From: Allomuricauda sp.
Lineage (GTDB): Bacteria > Bacteroidota > Bacteroidia > Flavobacteriales > Flavobacteriaceae
Assembly (NCBI GenBank): GCA_030148335.1
Contig: JASBTQ010000046.1
Coordinates: forward strand, 1-48,941
Direction: 5' to 3'
Length of the DNA stretch: 48,941 bases
Part shown: in pieces, positions 43,001-48,941 of the stretch
How positions within the stretch are numbered: the first letter of the stretch is position 1
Layout of the letters: each line of letters opens with the position of its first letter
Made by a program: the position numbers and the translations under genes
Notes under the pieces: model-generated
The model's input: only the letters and a program-made list of their open reading frames with translations
The model's database searches: none
What the model was told of the DNA's origin: nothing

Positions 43001-43071
43001 CAGGAGCATTCTCTTTGTTCAGCTATCCACAGACTAGATCTTATACTTTCGGAGTAGAAATAGGATTTTAA
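40027..43071 (+). CDS. SusC/RagA-family TonB-linked outer-membrane transporter
   Basis: A 1014-aa protein. A signal peptide (residues 1-22) is followed by a carboxypeptidase-regulatory-like domain (KTISGNVTDQSGLPLPGVSI), a TonB box (ALEEVVVTGYGS), a plug domain with SVDNILQGQAAGVQVT, PLYVVDGTPV and SILKDAATVSKYGSRG, and a large beta-barrel ending SYTFGVEIGF. It imports an oligosaccharide or peptide with the SusD-type partner, 14 bases downstream. The 232-base gap before it is AT-rich and likely holds the promoter. Confidence 0.95.
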   Translation: MRAKLAWMLTPLLVLCISFSYGQEKTISGNVTDQSGLPLPGVSIVVVGTTQGTQTDFDGNYVITASEGQVLRFSYIGQKTVERTVGASTAINVQMEEDAQALEEVVVTGYGSRSRELSTSAISTVSTEKIEAFVPSTSVDNILQGQAAGVQVTAANGRPGQTAFVTIRGVGSINASTTPLYVVDGTPVNSDFINNLNPNDIESFSILKDAATVSKYGSRGANGVVLITTKQGKSGDARITFRSSYGFGERIPDPFDLMNASQKLEIERQYAELGVSAAASMPGATADAAERARLISLDTNWEEELLRKSQIQSNSLSIAGGDEKMTYYLSLGYDKNTGIIDRIDGFERITARINTTYQAKDWLNIGTSLSLSRSTTDLPRDRNNVQNPFRAMYDYNPWEPLYSRNPDGSIVLDDQGNPVFNPTRSGFPIARALTTEPEDNRNFLIVGSLFADIKLSDKFSNRFSVGATNNRFNRTTRSLAGGVLNSIVGDANFPGTQTDNFSNTLQYNVNNLFSYSDTFGDYHNFSASFLLEYNENIYTDLFASSRGFPSPGIPYQDVAAEATDAGSEEERRILFSQGLFVDYDYDSKYILSASVRRDGSSRFGPDNKYGYFYSGSAAWNLSKEAFLEDTFVNDLKLRASYGTSGNQNIGDFNYLNLLQFATYNGNTTAIPIGVGNPNIQWESQAILDIGVEFGLFNNRVNGVVDYFKKNSKDLLLNQPLSQTIGDEDNSILANIGEVENSGIEVSLNADVIRAEDFVWRVGGNVSFLDNKVVSLVNGDDIISGDFGYNILREGEEINSYYTVRYAGVNPANGEPLYYDLDGNVTNEYSASFNTILEGKSPYANIEGGFFTSVRWGGFGLRADFVGKSGNYILNFQRQEGVSIANIDSNLRTEVFNYWKQPGDTNVLPSPLYQGTADQDSDRWLEKGDYIRLRTLTLDYNLPGKFLDKTGIDRVRLFATGQNLFTITEYNGDPEIGIGSAESSAAGTQGFIPGAFSLFSYPQTRSYTFGVEIGF

Positions 43072-43085
43072 TAAAAAAAATTGAG

Positions 43086-44549
43086 ATGAAAAATAAATTT
43101 TATACATATTGTTTAACGTCCTTGTTCGCCACTTCATTGTTGGTGTCTTGTGATGACGAACTCAATGGCCTTCAGCCGTTTACTGAAGGTAATCCAGAAA
43201 CTTTTTTTAATAGTGTATCCAGTTTCCAGAATGGTGTGGATGGAATCTACAGTCAATTTTGGAACTATTACTCTTCCACCGGCTCAGGTTTACAGGGTAT
43301 CCCGGATATTCTTGCTGACAATGTCATTTTGGCCCAAACTGGGCGTAGATCCAATGAAATTTACTATGACTATAGGTATAACCCCAATACAGGAGGTGCA
43401 ATTCCTCTGTACTGGAGTGAGGCCTATGAAGCGGTCAATGCGGCAAATTTGGTAATTGGCCAAATTGATAACTTGTCCGATGGTCCCGCAAAGGATAATA
43501 TTTTGGGGCAGGCCTTGGCTGCACGAGCTATTGCCCACTTCGATCTTGCCCGTATCTATGCCAAAATACCAACTCAGAGTGCCGACGCGGATAATTCTCT
43601 TGGTATTATTTATATAAAAGTAGAAGATGGTGATACAGGAGACCCTTTTGCCCAACCAGCAAGGGAAACCGTAGCAAGTAACTATGCCGAAATCATAGGA
43701 GACTTGGAACAGGCTGCTCAATTGATTGGAACCTCAAATGGTGAAGGAAGATTGAATAGGGATGCAGTGTATGCCATGCTATCTCGTGTGTATCTATATA
43801 ATGGTGACTATCAATTGGCAATCAATGCTGCCGATCAGGTTACCGCTGACATCGTAGATGCCAATGTTGAAGGAGCTTTATTGGATCTTTATGAAGATAC
43901 TTCTAATCAAGGAGTGATCATTGAGTGGTCGGTAAATACAACCTCGGAGTCTGGATTTAACAATGTTGGAGTTCTTTATAGCCAGACTACTGCACCAAAC
44001 ACTGTGTCCGAATATGTTGTTGATTATGAATTTTTCAATAGTCTTGACCCTAACGATCTAAGAAGAGAGGTTATACAGTACGATGCAACCAACCAAGGTA
44101 ACAATTACAATGCGGTACGAAAGTTCTTGGGAGAACCTGGCCAGGTAAATGGTCGTGTTGATATCAAAGTTCTAAGAGCTGCAGAGGTTTTGTTGAACAA
44201 AGCTGAGGCCCAGTTTGAGTTGAACCAGCCAGCAAACGCCCTGGCAACATTGGATATACTTCGTGATGCTCGTTATTCTTCCTATACAGGTGGCGAAAGT
44301 GGCCAGGCCTTGGAAGACGCCATCCAATGGGAGAGAAGGGTTGAGTTGTGTTTTGAGGGCCATAGATTCTTTGATATCAAACGTAGGGGAGAGGCGGTTC
44401 AACGTTCCAATAACGGCGATATCCAAGATGGATCAGGAACACCTCCTGAATTCCTAACATTGCCAGCAGGGGATTTTAGATTTCAGTTGCCAATCCCCAT
44501 TGATGAAATCAATGCTAACCCCAATATGGAGCAAAACCCCGATTATTAA
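43086..44549 (+). CDS. SusD/RagB-family substrate-binding lipoprotein
   Basis: A 487-aa lipoprotein (lipobox SLLVSC, residue 22). The N-terminal SusD domain has ETFFNSVSSFQNGVDGIYSQ and LYWSEAYEAVNAANLVIGQI. TPR-like helices follow (LGQALAARAIAHFDLARIYA). The C-terminal signature is VELCFEGHRFFDIKRRGEAV, then a final FQLPIPIDEINANPN. It forms the lid over the SusC barrel and captures the substrate. No glycosidase, sulfatase or peptidase gene follows, so the substrate cannot be named. Confidence 0.95.
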   Translation: MKNKFYTYCLTSLFATSLLVSCDDELNGLQPFTEGNPETFFNSVSSFQNGVDGIYSQFWNYYSSTGSGLQGIPDILADNVILAQTGRRSNEIYYDYRYNPNTGGAIPLYWSEAYEAVNAANLVIGQIDNLSDGPAKDNILGQALAARAIAHFDLARIYAKIPTQSADADNSLGIIYIKVEDGDTGDPFAQPARETVASNYAEIIGDLEQAAQLIGTSNGEGRLNRDAVYAMLSRVYLYNGDYQLAINAADQVTADIVDANVEGALLDLYEDTSNQGVIIEWSVNTTSESGFNNVGVLYSQTTAPNTVSEYVVDYEFFNSLDPNDLRREVIQYDATNQGNNYNAVRKFLGEPGQVNGRVDIKVLRAAEVLLNKAEAQFELNQPANALATLDILRDARYSSYTGGESGQALEDAIQWERRVELCFEGHRFFDIKRRGEAVQRSNNGDIQDGSGTPPEFLTLPAGDFRFQLPIPIDEINANPNMEQNPDY

Positions 44550-44567
44550 TAGAAAATAATTTCAGAT

Positions 44568-45380
44568 ATGAAAAATATAATATTAAAAAGCATAGGCATC
44601 CTCATTGTTGGTCTTGCTTTGGTTATCTCTTCATGTGAAGAAGAGAGGATTGTATACGATCCTGTGTCCGGCCAGACGCTTGCATCGTTCAGTGAATCTT
44701 CCATAAATTTGGGTGTGCCTGTAGATGGGGCTTCCGTAGAGGTCGTCGTTACAGCCAGTACCGAATCCGACGTAGAACGGACTATTTCTGTAGAAGTGGA
44801 TCCGGCTTCAACTGCAACACCCGATCAGTATACCATCAGTAACTCAGGTATTCCTGCTGGTGAGTTTGCAGGCGTAGTAACTGTTCAAGGTAATTTTGAT
44901 GCACTGCCAGAAGAAGGTACAACTCAATTGATTCTAAACCTTACCGATGTGTCCAATTCCAATGATTTGACTTTCGGCGATGAAACCTTGACAATTACGT
45001 TGTTTAGACAGTGTGATTCTGCTCCCACGCCTGGCGTTTGGACGATTAACATGGGAGATAGCTATGGCGACGGTTGGCAAACTACTACTGGAAACGGAGG
45101 CCCTGGTCTAACTGTTACATTGAGCGATGGAACAGTATTTGAAGTAGGTCTTTGTACACCCTATGAGGCAAATAACTATGATTGTACTGACGAACCATCA
45201 TCCGGGTCTACAACCATTACAATTCCAGAAGGCATCGAGTCTGCTGAATGGTTTTTCCCAGGTGATAATTGGGGAGAGATATCATTCAGTATTGTGGCTC
45301 CTAATGGGAACACGGTTGCTGAAGTAGGTCCTGGTGAAGGTGTCGCCGGGCCTGTGGAAATCGATTTCTGTGCCCAGTAA
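44568..45380 (+). CDS. Surface lipoprotein with Calx-beta-like domain, third gene of the Sus operon
   Basis: A 270-aa lipoprotein (LVISSC, residue 23). Residues about 30-145 look like a Calx-beta type domain (SINLGVPVDGASVEVVVTAS and GDETLTITLF). A second beta domain (about 150-268) holds INMGDSYGDGWQTTTGNGGP and ends VEIDFC. It follows susD by 18 bases and precedes a strong terminator. By position it is likely a surface-exposed ligand-binding protein (SusE/F-like role), but the fold is different and the ligand is unknown. Confidence 0.8.
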   Translation: MKNIILKSIGILIVGLALVISSCEEERIVYDPVSGQTLASFSESSINLGVPVDGASVEVVVTASTESDVERTISVEVDPASTATPDQYTISNSGIPAGEFAGVVTVQGNFDALPEEGTTQLILNLTDVSNSNDLTFGDETLTITLFRQCDSAPTPGVWTINMGDSYGDGWQTTTGNGGPGLTVTLSDGTVFEVGLCTPYEANNYDCTDEPSSGSTTITIPEGIESAEWFFPGDNWGEISFSIVAPNGNTVAEVGPGEGVAGPVEIDFCAQ

Positions 45381-45404
45381 GTACGAAGGATAGTAAACCG
45401 ATCA

Positions 45405-45446
45405 AATAAAGAGACCGGATATTCTTGAATATCCGGTCTCTTTATT
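45405..45446. terminator. 20-bp perfect hairpin terminator between convergent genes
   Basis: The arms AATAAAGAGACCGGATATTC and its perfect complement are separated by only two bases. It lies between the Sus operon (plus) and the gene at 45593 (minus) and can end both. The rest of 45381-45592 shows no other feature. Confidence 0.9.
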
Positions 45447-45592
45447 CCAACTTCTTGGGTTAAGGTTAACTATTGTGACTAACTTTTATTGAGTAAAATT
45501 CGGAAAGTAGTCAAAGTGTCTAATTCATTATTTTATTTCTACGACGAAAAAAAGGATTTGAGGGTGTTTGATTTATTTGTGGAAATCCCAGA

Positions 45593-46264
45593 TCACAACT
45601 GATTATAATATTGCAGAAGAGTGATTATATCCTCAACATTGTGGAGCCTAAGATTATTTTTCTTTACATAGTCCTGTATTTTTTCTTTCCCCAATATTTC
45701 ATAGAAATATTTTTTCCTCAAATAAATCTTAGTGGCAGGCTCGTCCCCTTTACGGATGTAATAGGAGCTGGCATCAATATACCTTGGGGGAACGGTTCTA
45801 TCATAATTTGTTGCCGCAGCTCGTCCTCTGCGAAGTTTTTTTTCAGGTTTGTGTAAGAGGGATACTTTTCCTTGGTTCATTGCCACAAAATATCCAGTTC
45901 TCAAATTGCTATTTACATCGTCATGGTAAGGAACGAGTTCATACGTCTCGTCTGCAATCTTAACGGAAATATTGTTTCTCTTAAGAATTGCGGTGTATTC
46001 GGAACCACCTCTTTGAAGTTCAATTTCACTGTTGAATGCATTATACCTCAAGTTGCCGATGATTTTTTTCTGACCATCCATATATACCGTTCCTCTTTTG
46101 AATTCTTCTTGGAAATATGGGGATCCTTCTGTTTTCATCGATGATATATCGATTTCTTTTGTTTGGAAGGATACTACAGCTGCTTCATCGGGATTCGTGA
46201 AATTGACCTGGGCAAACCCTAAAGAAACTGTAGATAGTGCTAGAAAACATATTTTGTTTTTCAT
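45593..46264 (-). CDS. Exported protein of unknown function, 223 aa
   Basis: A signal peptide (MKNKICFLALSTVSLGFAQ) is followed by a beta-rich half (FQTKEIDISSMK, KIIGNLRYNAFNSEIELQRG) and a basic segment KPEKKLRRGRAAA. A Tyr/Lys-rich C-terminal helical part then has ATKIYLRKKYFYEILGKEKI. I recognise no family with confidence. It stands alone on the minus strand with 294 bases of AT-rich sequence before it, which must hold its promoter. Confidence 0.8.
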   Translation of the reverse strand: MKNKICFLALSTVSLGFAQVNFTNPDEAAVVSFQTKEIDISSMKTEGSPYFQEEFKRGTVYMDGQKKIIGNLRYNAFNSEIELQRGGSEYTAILKRNNISVKIADETYELVPYHDDVNSNLRTGYFVAMNQGKVSLLHKPEKKLRRGRAAATNYDRTVPPRYIDASSYYIRKGDEPATKIYLRKKYFYEILGKEKIQDYVKKNNLRLHNVEDIITLLQYYNQL

Positions 46265-46532
46265 TCTATTCTTTTAGTGTGTTTTACGTATTGTTTCCTT
46301 TTTGGAAACATGGCGCAATAAGCAAAATATAAATAAAGATTTTAGTTATAAACTTCTTAAACTTATCTTAAAATCAACAAAGTGATCATAATGCAAGGAA
46401 GAACGAGCAATAAAAGATATTTTGCGGTATTGTGCTAAACGCACTTTTTGAATATAGTGCTTAGATTCTTATTGTGACTTTGGATAGATTCTTATACTTA
46501 ATAAATTCACATTTCTTTAGAAACAAAACTTT

Positions 46533-46540
46533 TACCTTTG
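46533..46540 (+). promoter_or_regulatory. -7 box of the Porin_10-like gene
   Basis: TACCTTTG matches TAnnTTTG and lies 18 bases before the ATG at 46559. The earlier in-frame ATG at 46538 falls inside this box, so it cannot be the real start. Confidence 0.6.
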
Positions 46541-46558
46541 TCGGACCAATACCATGGA

Positions 46559-48607
46559 ATGAGATTTTCAATTTTTGCCCTGCTCTTTTTCTTGGGTCAT
46601 TTTTTATCCGCACAACAAGACTCCCTCCCACCCCAAAAAGAGGTGGACTCCATCAAAGTGCTTCAAACGGACACATTGCAAGTGAAACAGCAGGACTCCA
46701 CAAAAAAGGATTCCATAAAAACCAGAAAATTAAAGCCGAAAGGAAATTTGCCTCAGGCCAAACAAGTGGATTCGGTCTCTATAAAAGATTATAAGATCAT
46801 TTCTTATCAGCGGGACACCACTTATTTGGATACCACGCTTACCATATATAAGGAATACAAATACAACTATCTCCGAAGGGACGATTTTGAACTGATGCCT
46901 TTTGCCAATATGGGGCAACAGTACAACGAATTGGGAAAAGATTTCTCCTTCATGTCCTACTATCCAAGAATTGGCGCGGAGGCAGAACACTTGGGATATT
47001 TTGAAAAGGAGGATATTCCATATTATAATGTCCCTACGCCAATGACAGAGCTCATGTTCAAAACAACGATGGAGCAAGGCCAGTTTTTGGATGCTTTGCT
47101 TACATTCAATCTTTCAAAAAAATTCAATGCTTCCGTGGCGTATACAGGATTTCGGTCTTTGGGGAAATATCGATATGAGCAGGCCCAGGATGGCAAGTTC
47201 AGGTTTACGTTCAATTATGAGACGCAAAACGGCAGATATGGACTTAGGGGGCACATAGCGGCGCAGGAGCTCGAAGATGAGGAAAGTGGTGGCTTGTCGG
47301 ACAGGAGTCAGTTCGAGGGGGATGATGATGATTTTCAGGATAGGGCAAAAATTGATCTGCTCTACACCAATGCCGAAAATCGCATCTTGGGCAAGCGCTA
47401 TTTTTTTGATCATAGGCTGAAACTGGTCAACCATAAAAAAGATTCCACGGATACGGATCCTACCACTTTGGCCATAGGCCACGAGTTTGCGTATGAGACC
47501 AAACTGTACGATTTTGCCCAGACCACCCAGAATGATGCCTTGGGTGAAGACCCCTTTTTGGTCCCCATTGAGGACCGGGCCAGGCTGAAGACCATGTTCA
47601 ATAAAGGAAGTGTGGAATTTTCGAACAAGACCTTGGGGAAATTGTCCGGGAATATTGCCCTATACAACTACAACTATTACTTCAATAGCTTGCTGATCAC
47701 CGAAGAAGAAACCATCCAGAACAAATTGGACGGACAGGAAATATCGGTCGGTGGTGCCTATTCCAATAGGATAGGCCCTTTGTTTTTGAAAGGAAATGTC
47801 AACTATACTGTTTCCGGGGAGCTCACGGGCAATAACTTTGATGGGATGGCCCGTTACAGGATAAATGACAATTATGCTATCACAGGAGCTATAAATGCAT
47901 CCTCGCGAATGCCCAATTTCAACTATCTGCTATACCAAAGTGATTATAGGAACTTCAATTGGCAGAACAATGACACTTTCGAAAACATCCGCACCAAGAC
48001 CATCAAATTTAGTTTCGAATCAAAGAACTATGGTCTTTTGGAGGCGCAGTACAGCACTCTGGACAATTATACCTATTTTGCTTCAACGGCTACGCAGGAG
48101 CAAATAGCCAATGCCCAGGAAACGGCATTCGTGCGACCGTTTCAAGAATCTGGAACGGTGAACCACTTAAAATTGAAATACACCAAGGAGCTCAAATGGC
48201 GTAAGTGGGCACTCATGAACACGGTCATGTACCAGAATGTTACACAGGACAACCAAGTATTGAACCTGCCCGAGTTGGTGACAAGGAACACATTATATTT
48301 TTCAAGTGATGTGTTCAAAAAGGCGATGTTCTTGCAGACAGGCGTCACCTTCAAATATTTTACAGCCTATAATATGAATGCCTACAACCCACTGTTGGGC
48401 GAGTTTTACATACAGAACAATGAAGAGTTGGGAGGATATCCGTTATTGGATGTCTTTATAAATGCCAAAGTGAGGCAAACAAGGATTTATTTGAAGGCGG
48501 AACATCTGAATTCCATCTTTTCCCAGCCCAATTATTATTCGGCGCCCAACTATCCCTATCGAGATTTTGTGATCCGATTTGGGTTGGTTTGGAATTTCTT
48601 TTCATAA
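46559..48607 (+). CDS. Putative porin (Porin_10-type, large outer-membrane beta-barrel)
   Basis: 682 aa from the ATG at 46559 (MRFSIFALLFFLGHFLSAQQ, a signal peptide). The mature N-terminus is rich in Asp, Ser, Lys and Gln (residues 25-85). Then YNYLRRDDFELMPFANMGQQ, SYYPRIGAEAEHLGYFEKED and many beta-strands follow, ending in RFGLVWNFFS with a C-terminal aromatic. This matches the Bacteroidota putative porin family. It is monocistronic and precedes the rRNA operon. Confidence 0.88.
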   Translation: MRFSIFALLFFLGHFLSAQQDSLPPQKEVDSIKVLQTDTLQVKQQDSTKKDSIKTRKLKPKGNLPQAKQVDSVSIKDYKIISYQRDTTYLDTTLTIYKEYKYNYLRRDDFELMPFANMGQQYNELGKDFSFMSYYPRIGAEAEHLGYFEKEDIPYYNVPTPMTELMFKTTMEQGQFLDALLTFNLSKKFNASVAYTGFRSLGKYRYEQAQDGKFRFTFNYETQNGRYGLRGHIAAQELEDEESGGLSDRSQFEGDDDDFQDRAKIDLLYTNAENRILGKRYFFDHRLKLVNHKKDSTDTDPTTLAIGHEFAYETKLYDFAQTTQNDALGEDPFLVPIEDRARLKTMFNKGSVEFSNKTLGKLSGNIALYNYNYYFNSLLITEEETIQNKLDGQEISVGGAYSNRIGPLFLKGNVNYTVSGELTGNNFDGMARYRINDNYAITGAINASSRMPNFNYLLYQSDYRNFNWQNNDTFENIRTKTIKFSFESKNYGLLEAQYSTLDNYTYFASTATQEQIANAQETAFVRPFQESGTVNHLKLKYTKELKWRKWALMNTVMYQNVTQDNQVLNLPELVTRNTLYFSSDVFKKAMFLQTGVTFKYFTAYNMNAYNPLLGEFYIQNNEELGGYPLLDVFINAKVRQTRIYLKAEHLNSIFSQPNYYSAPNYPYRDFVIRFGLVWNFFS

Positions 48608-48695
48608 AAATTTCAGTGAGCCGAATAATGTCAATGTTGAAAAACAAGCACTTACATTTTTATGAAATTTTATTTCAAAAAAATACGGGAAAACA

Positions 48696-48728
48696 TTTTG
48701 CGGAGTCGGAATAACGTTCTTATATTTG
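48696..48728 (+). promoter_or_regulatory. rRNA operon promoter (-33/-7)
   Basis: TTTTG (ending at 48700), then 20 bases, then TATATTTG (48721-48728). This is the textbook layout for the primary sigma factor of Bacteroidota. The following 190 bases are the leader of the rRNA transcript and contain GC-rich hairpins (e.g. CCCGC at 48731 pairing with GCGGG at 48747) and a GGAC/GTCC pair near 48870, probably for processing or antitermination. Confidence 0.75.
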
Positions 48729-48919
48729 CACCCGCTTAGCTGATAAGGCGGGGCGTTTTTCTGGAGGGGGATTGGTCGAGGGGCCGATTTTTTTTTCGGG
48801 AAAAAAGAGAAGAAGTTCATATACATATTGCAATAGACAGCGTAAAGAGAATTGAAACCATTTTGATGTCAAGGACCGGATTTGTCCGTGGAATGTCCCA
48901 AATAGATATTTAACGATAG

Positions 48920-48941
48920 ACAATGAAGAGTTTGATCCTGG
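48920..48941 (+). rRNA. 16S ribosomal RNA, first 22 bases
   Basis: The window ends in GAAGAGTTTGATCCTGG, the universal 5' end of 16S rRNA. By E. coli numbering the mature 5' end is at about base 48920. Only this piece is in the window. Confidence 0.93.

Overview
The window looks like chromosomal DNA from a marine-type member of the Flavobacteriaceae (Bacteroidota), possibly near Muricauda/Allomuricauda. This is an inference from several signs: TAnnTTTG (-7) promoter boxes, a SusC/SusD pair, HmuY and DUF6607 proteins, BBP2 and Porin_10 type porins, and weak Shine-Dalgarno sequences. The last 22 bases are the 5' end of a 16S rRNA gene, preceded by a textbook Bacteroidota -33/-7 rRNA promoter. 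No tRNA gene, CRISPR array, transposase or integrase was seen.

Region 1 (1-9212). The end of a PLP-dependent ACC-deaminase/D-cysteine desulfhydrase gene is joined to a glucosaminidase-LysM lipoprotein. A REP-like palindromic element and hemL follow. Directly behind hemL lies an AT-rich accessory stretch (2501-5640). It holds an XRE regulator divergent from a 97-aa unknown protein, then a translationally coupled pair: a ParB/Srx-fold protein and a D12-class DNA adenine methyltransferase. The last codons of hemL recur in diverged form just after the XRE/97-aa pair, which suggests that the hemL 3' end is an integration hotspot. Heptamer tandem repeats, two AsmA/DUF748-like proteins and an ArsC-like protein without its cysteine complete the region.

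Region 2 (9248-19484). A likely heme-acquisition locus holds an HmuY-like lipoprotein and TonB receptor, divergent from a DUF6607 protein and an FMN-binding protein. A candidate operator lies between the two arms. Then come a SatD/DUF3307 pair with a 28-bp repeated operator, a Spy/CpxP-like protein, a small membrane protein and a large DUF5117-type metalloprotease.

Region 3 (19750-27582). This holds a secreted acidic protein made of five repeats, a candidate small RNA, an SLC13 symporter, lysS, an atypical thioredoxin-like protein, a membrane-anchored LuxR regulator, a Pmp3/YqaE peptide, a lipoprotein and lipB.

Region 4 (27583-34560). An AT-rich potassium-uptake island encodes a short KdpD-like kinase, a KdpE-like regulator, a 53-aa membrane peptide, a 116-aa unknown protein, TrkH, TrkA and a BBP2 porin. 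No Kdp ATPase is present. Identical CTTTAYA direct repeats, a probable binding site of the KdpE-like regulator, lie before both halves. An outer-membrane beta-barrel gene between two nearly identical terminators follows.

Region 5 (34582-48941). A TapB-like protein, an OmpA-family protein, a large propeller-like lipoprotein and rnhB lie on the minus strand. They are followed by a SusC-SusD-lipoprotein operon, a secreted unknown protein, a Porin_10-type porin and the start of the rRNA operon.
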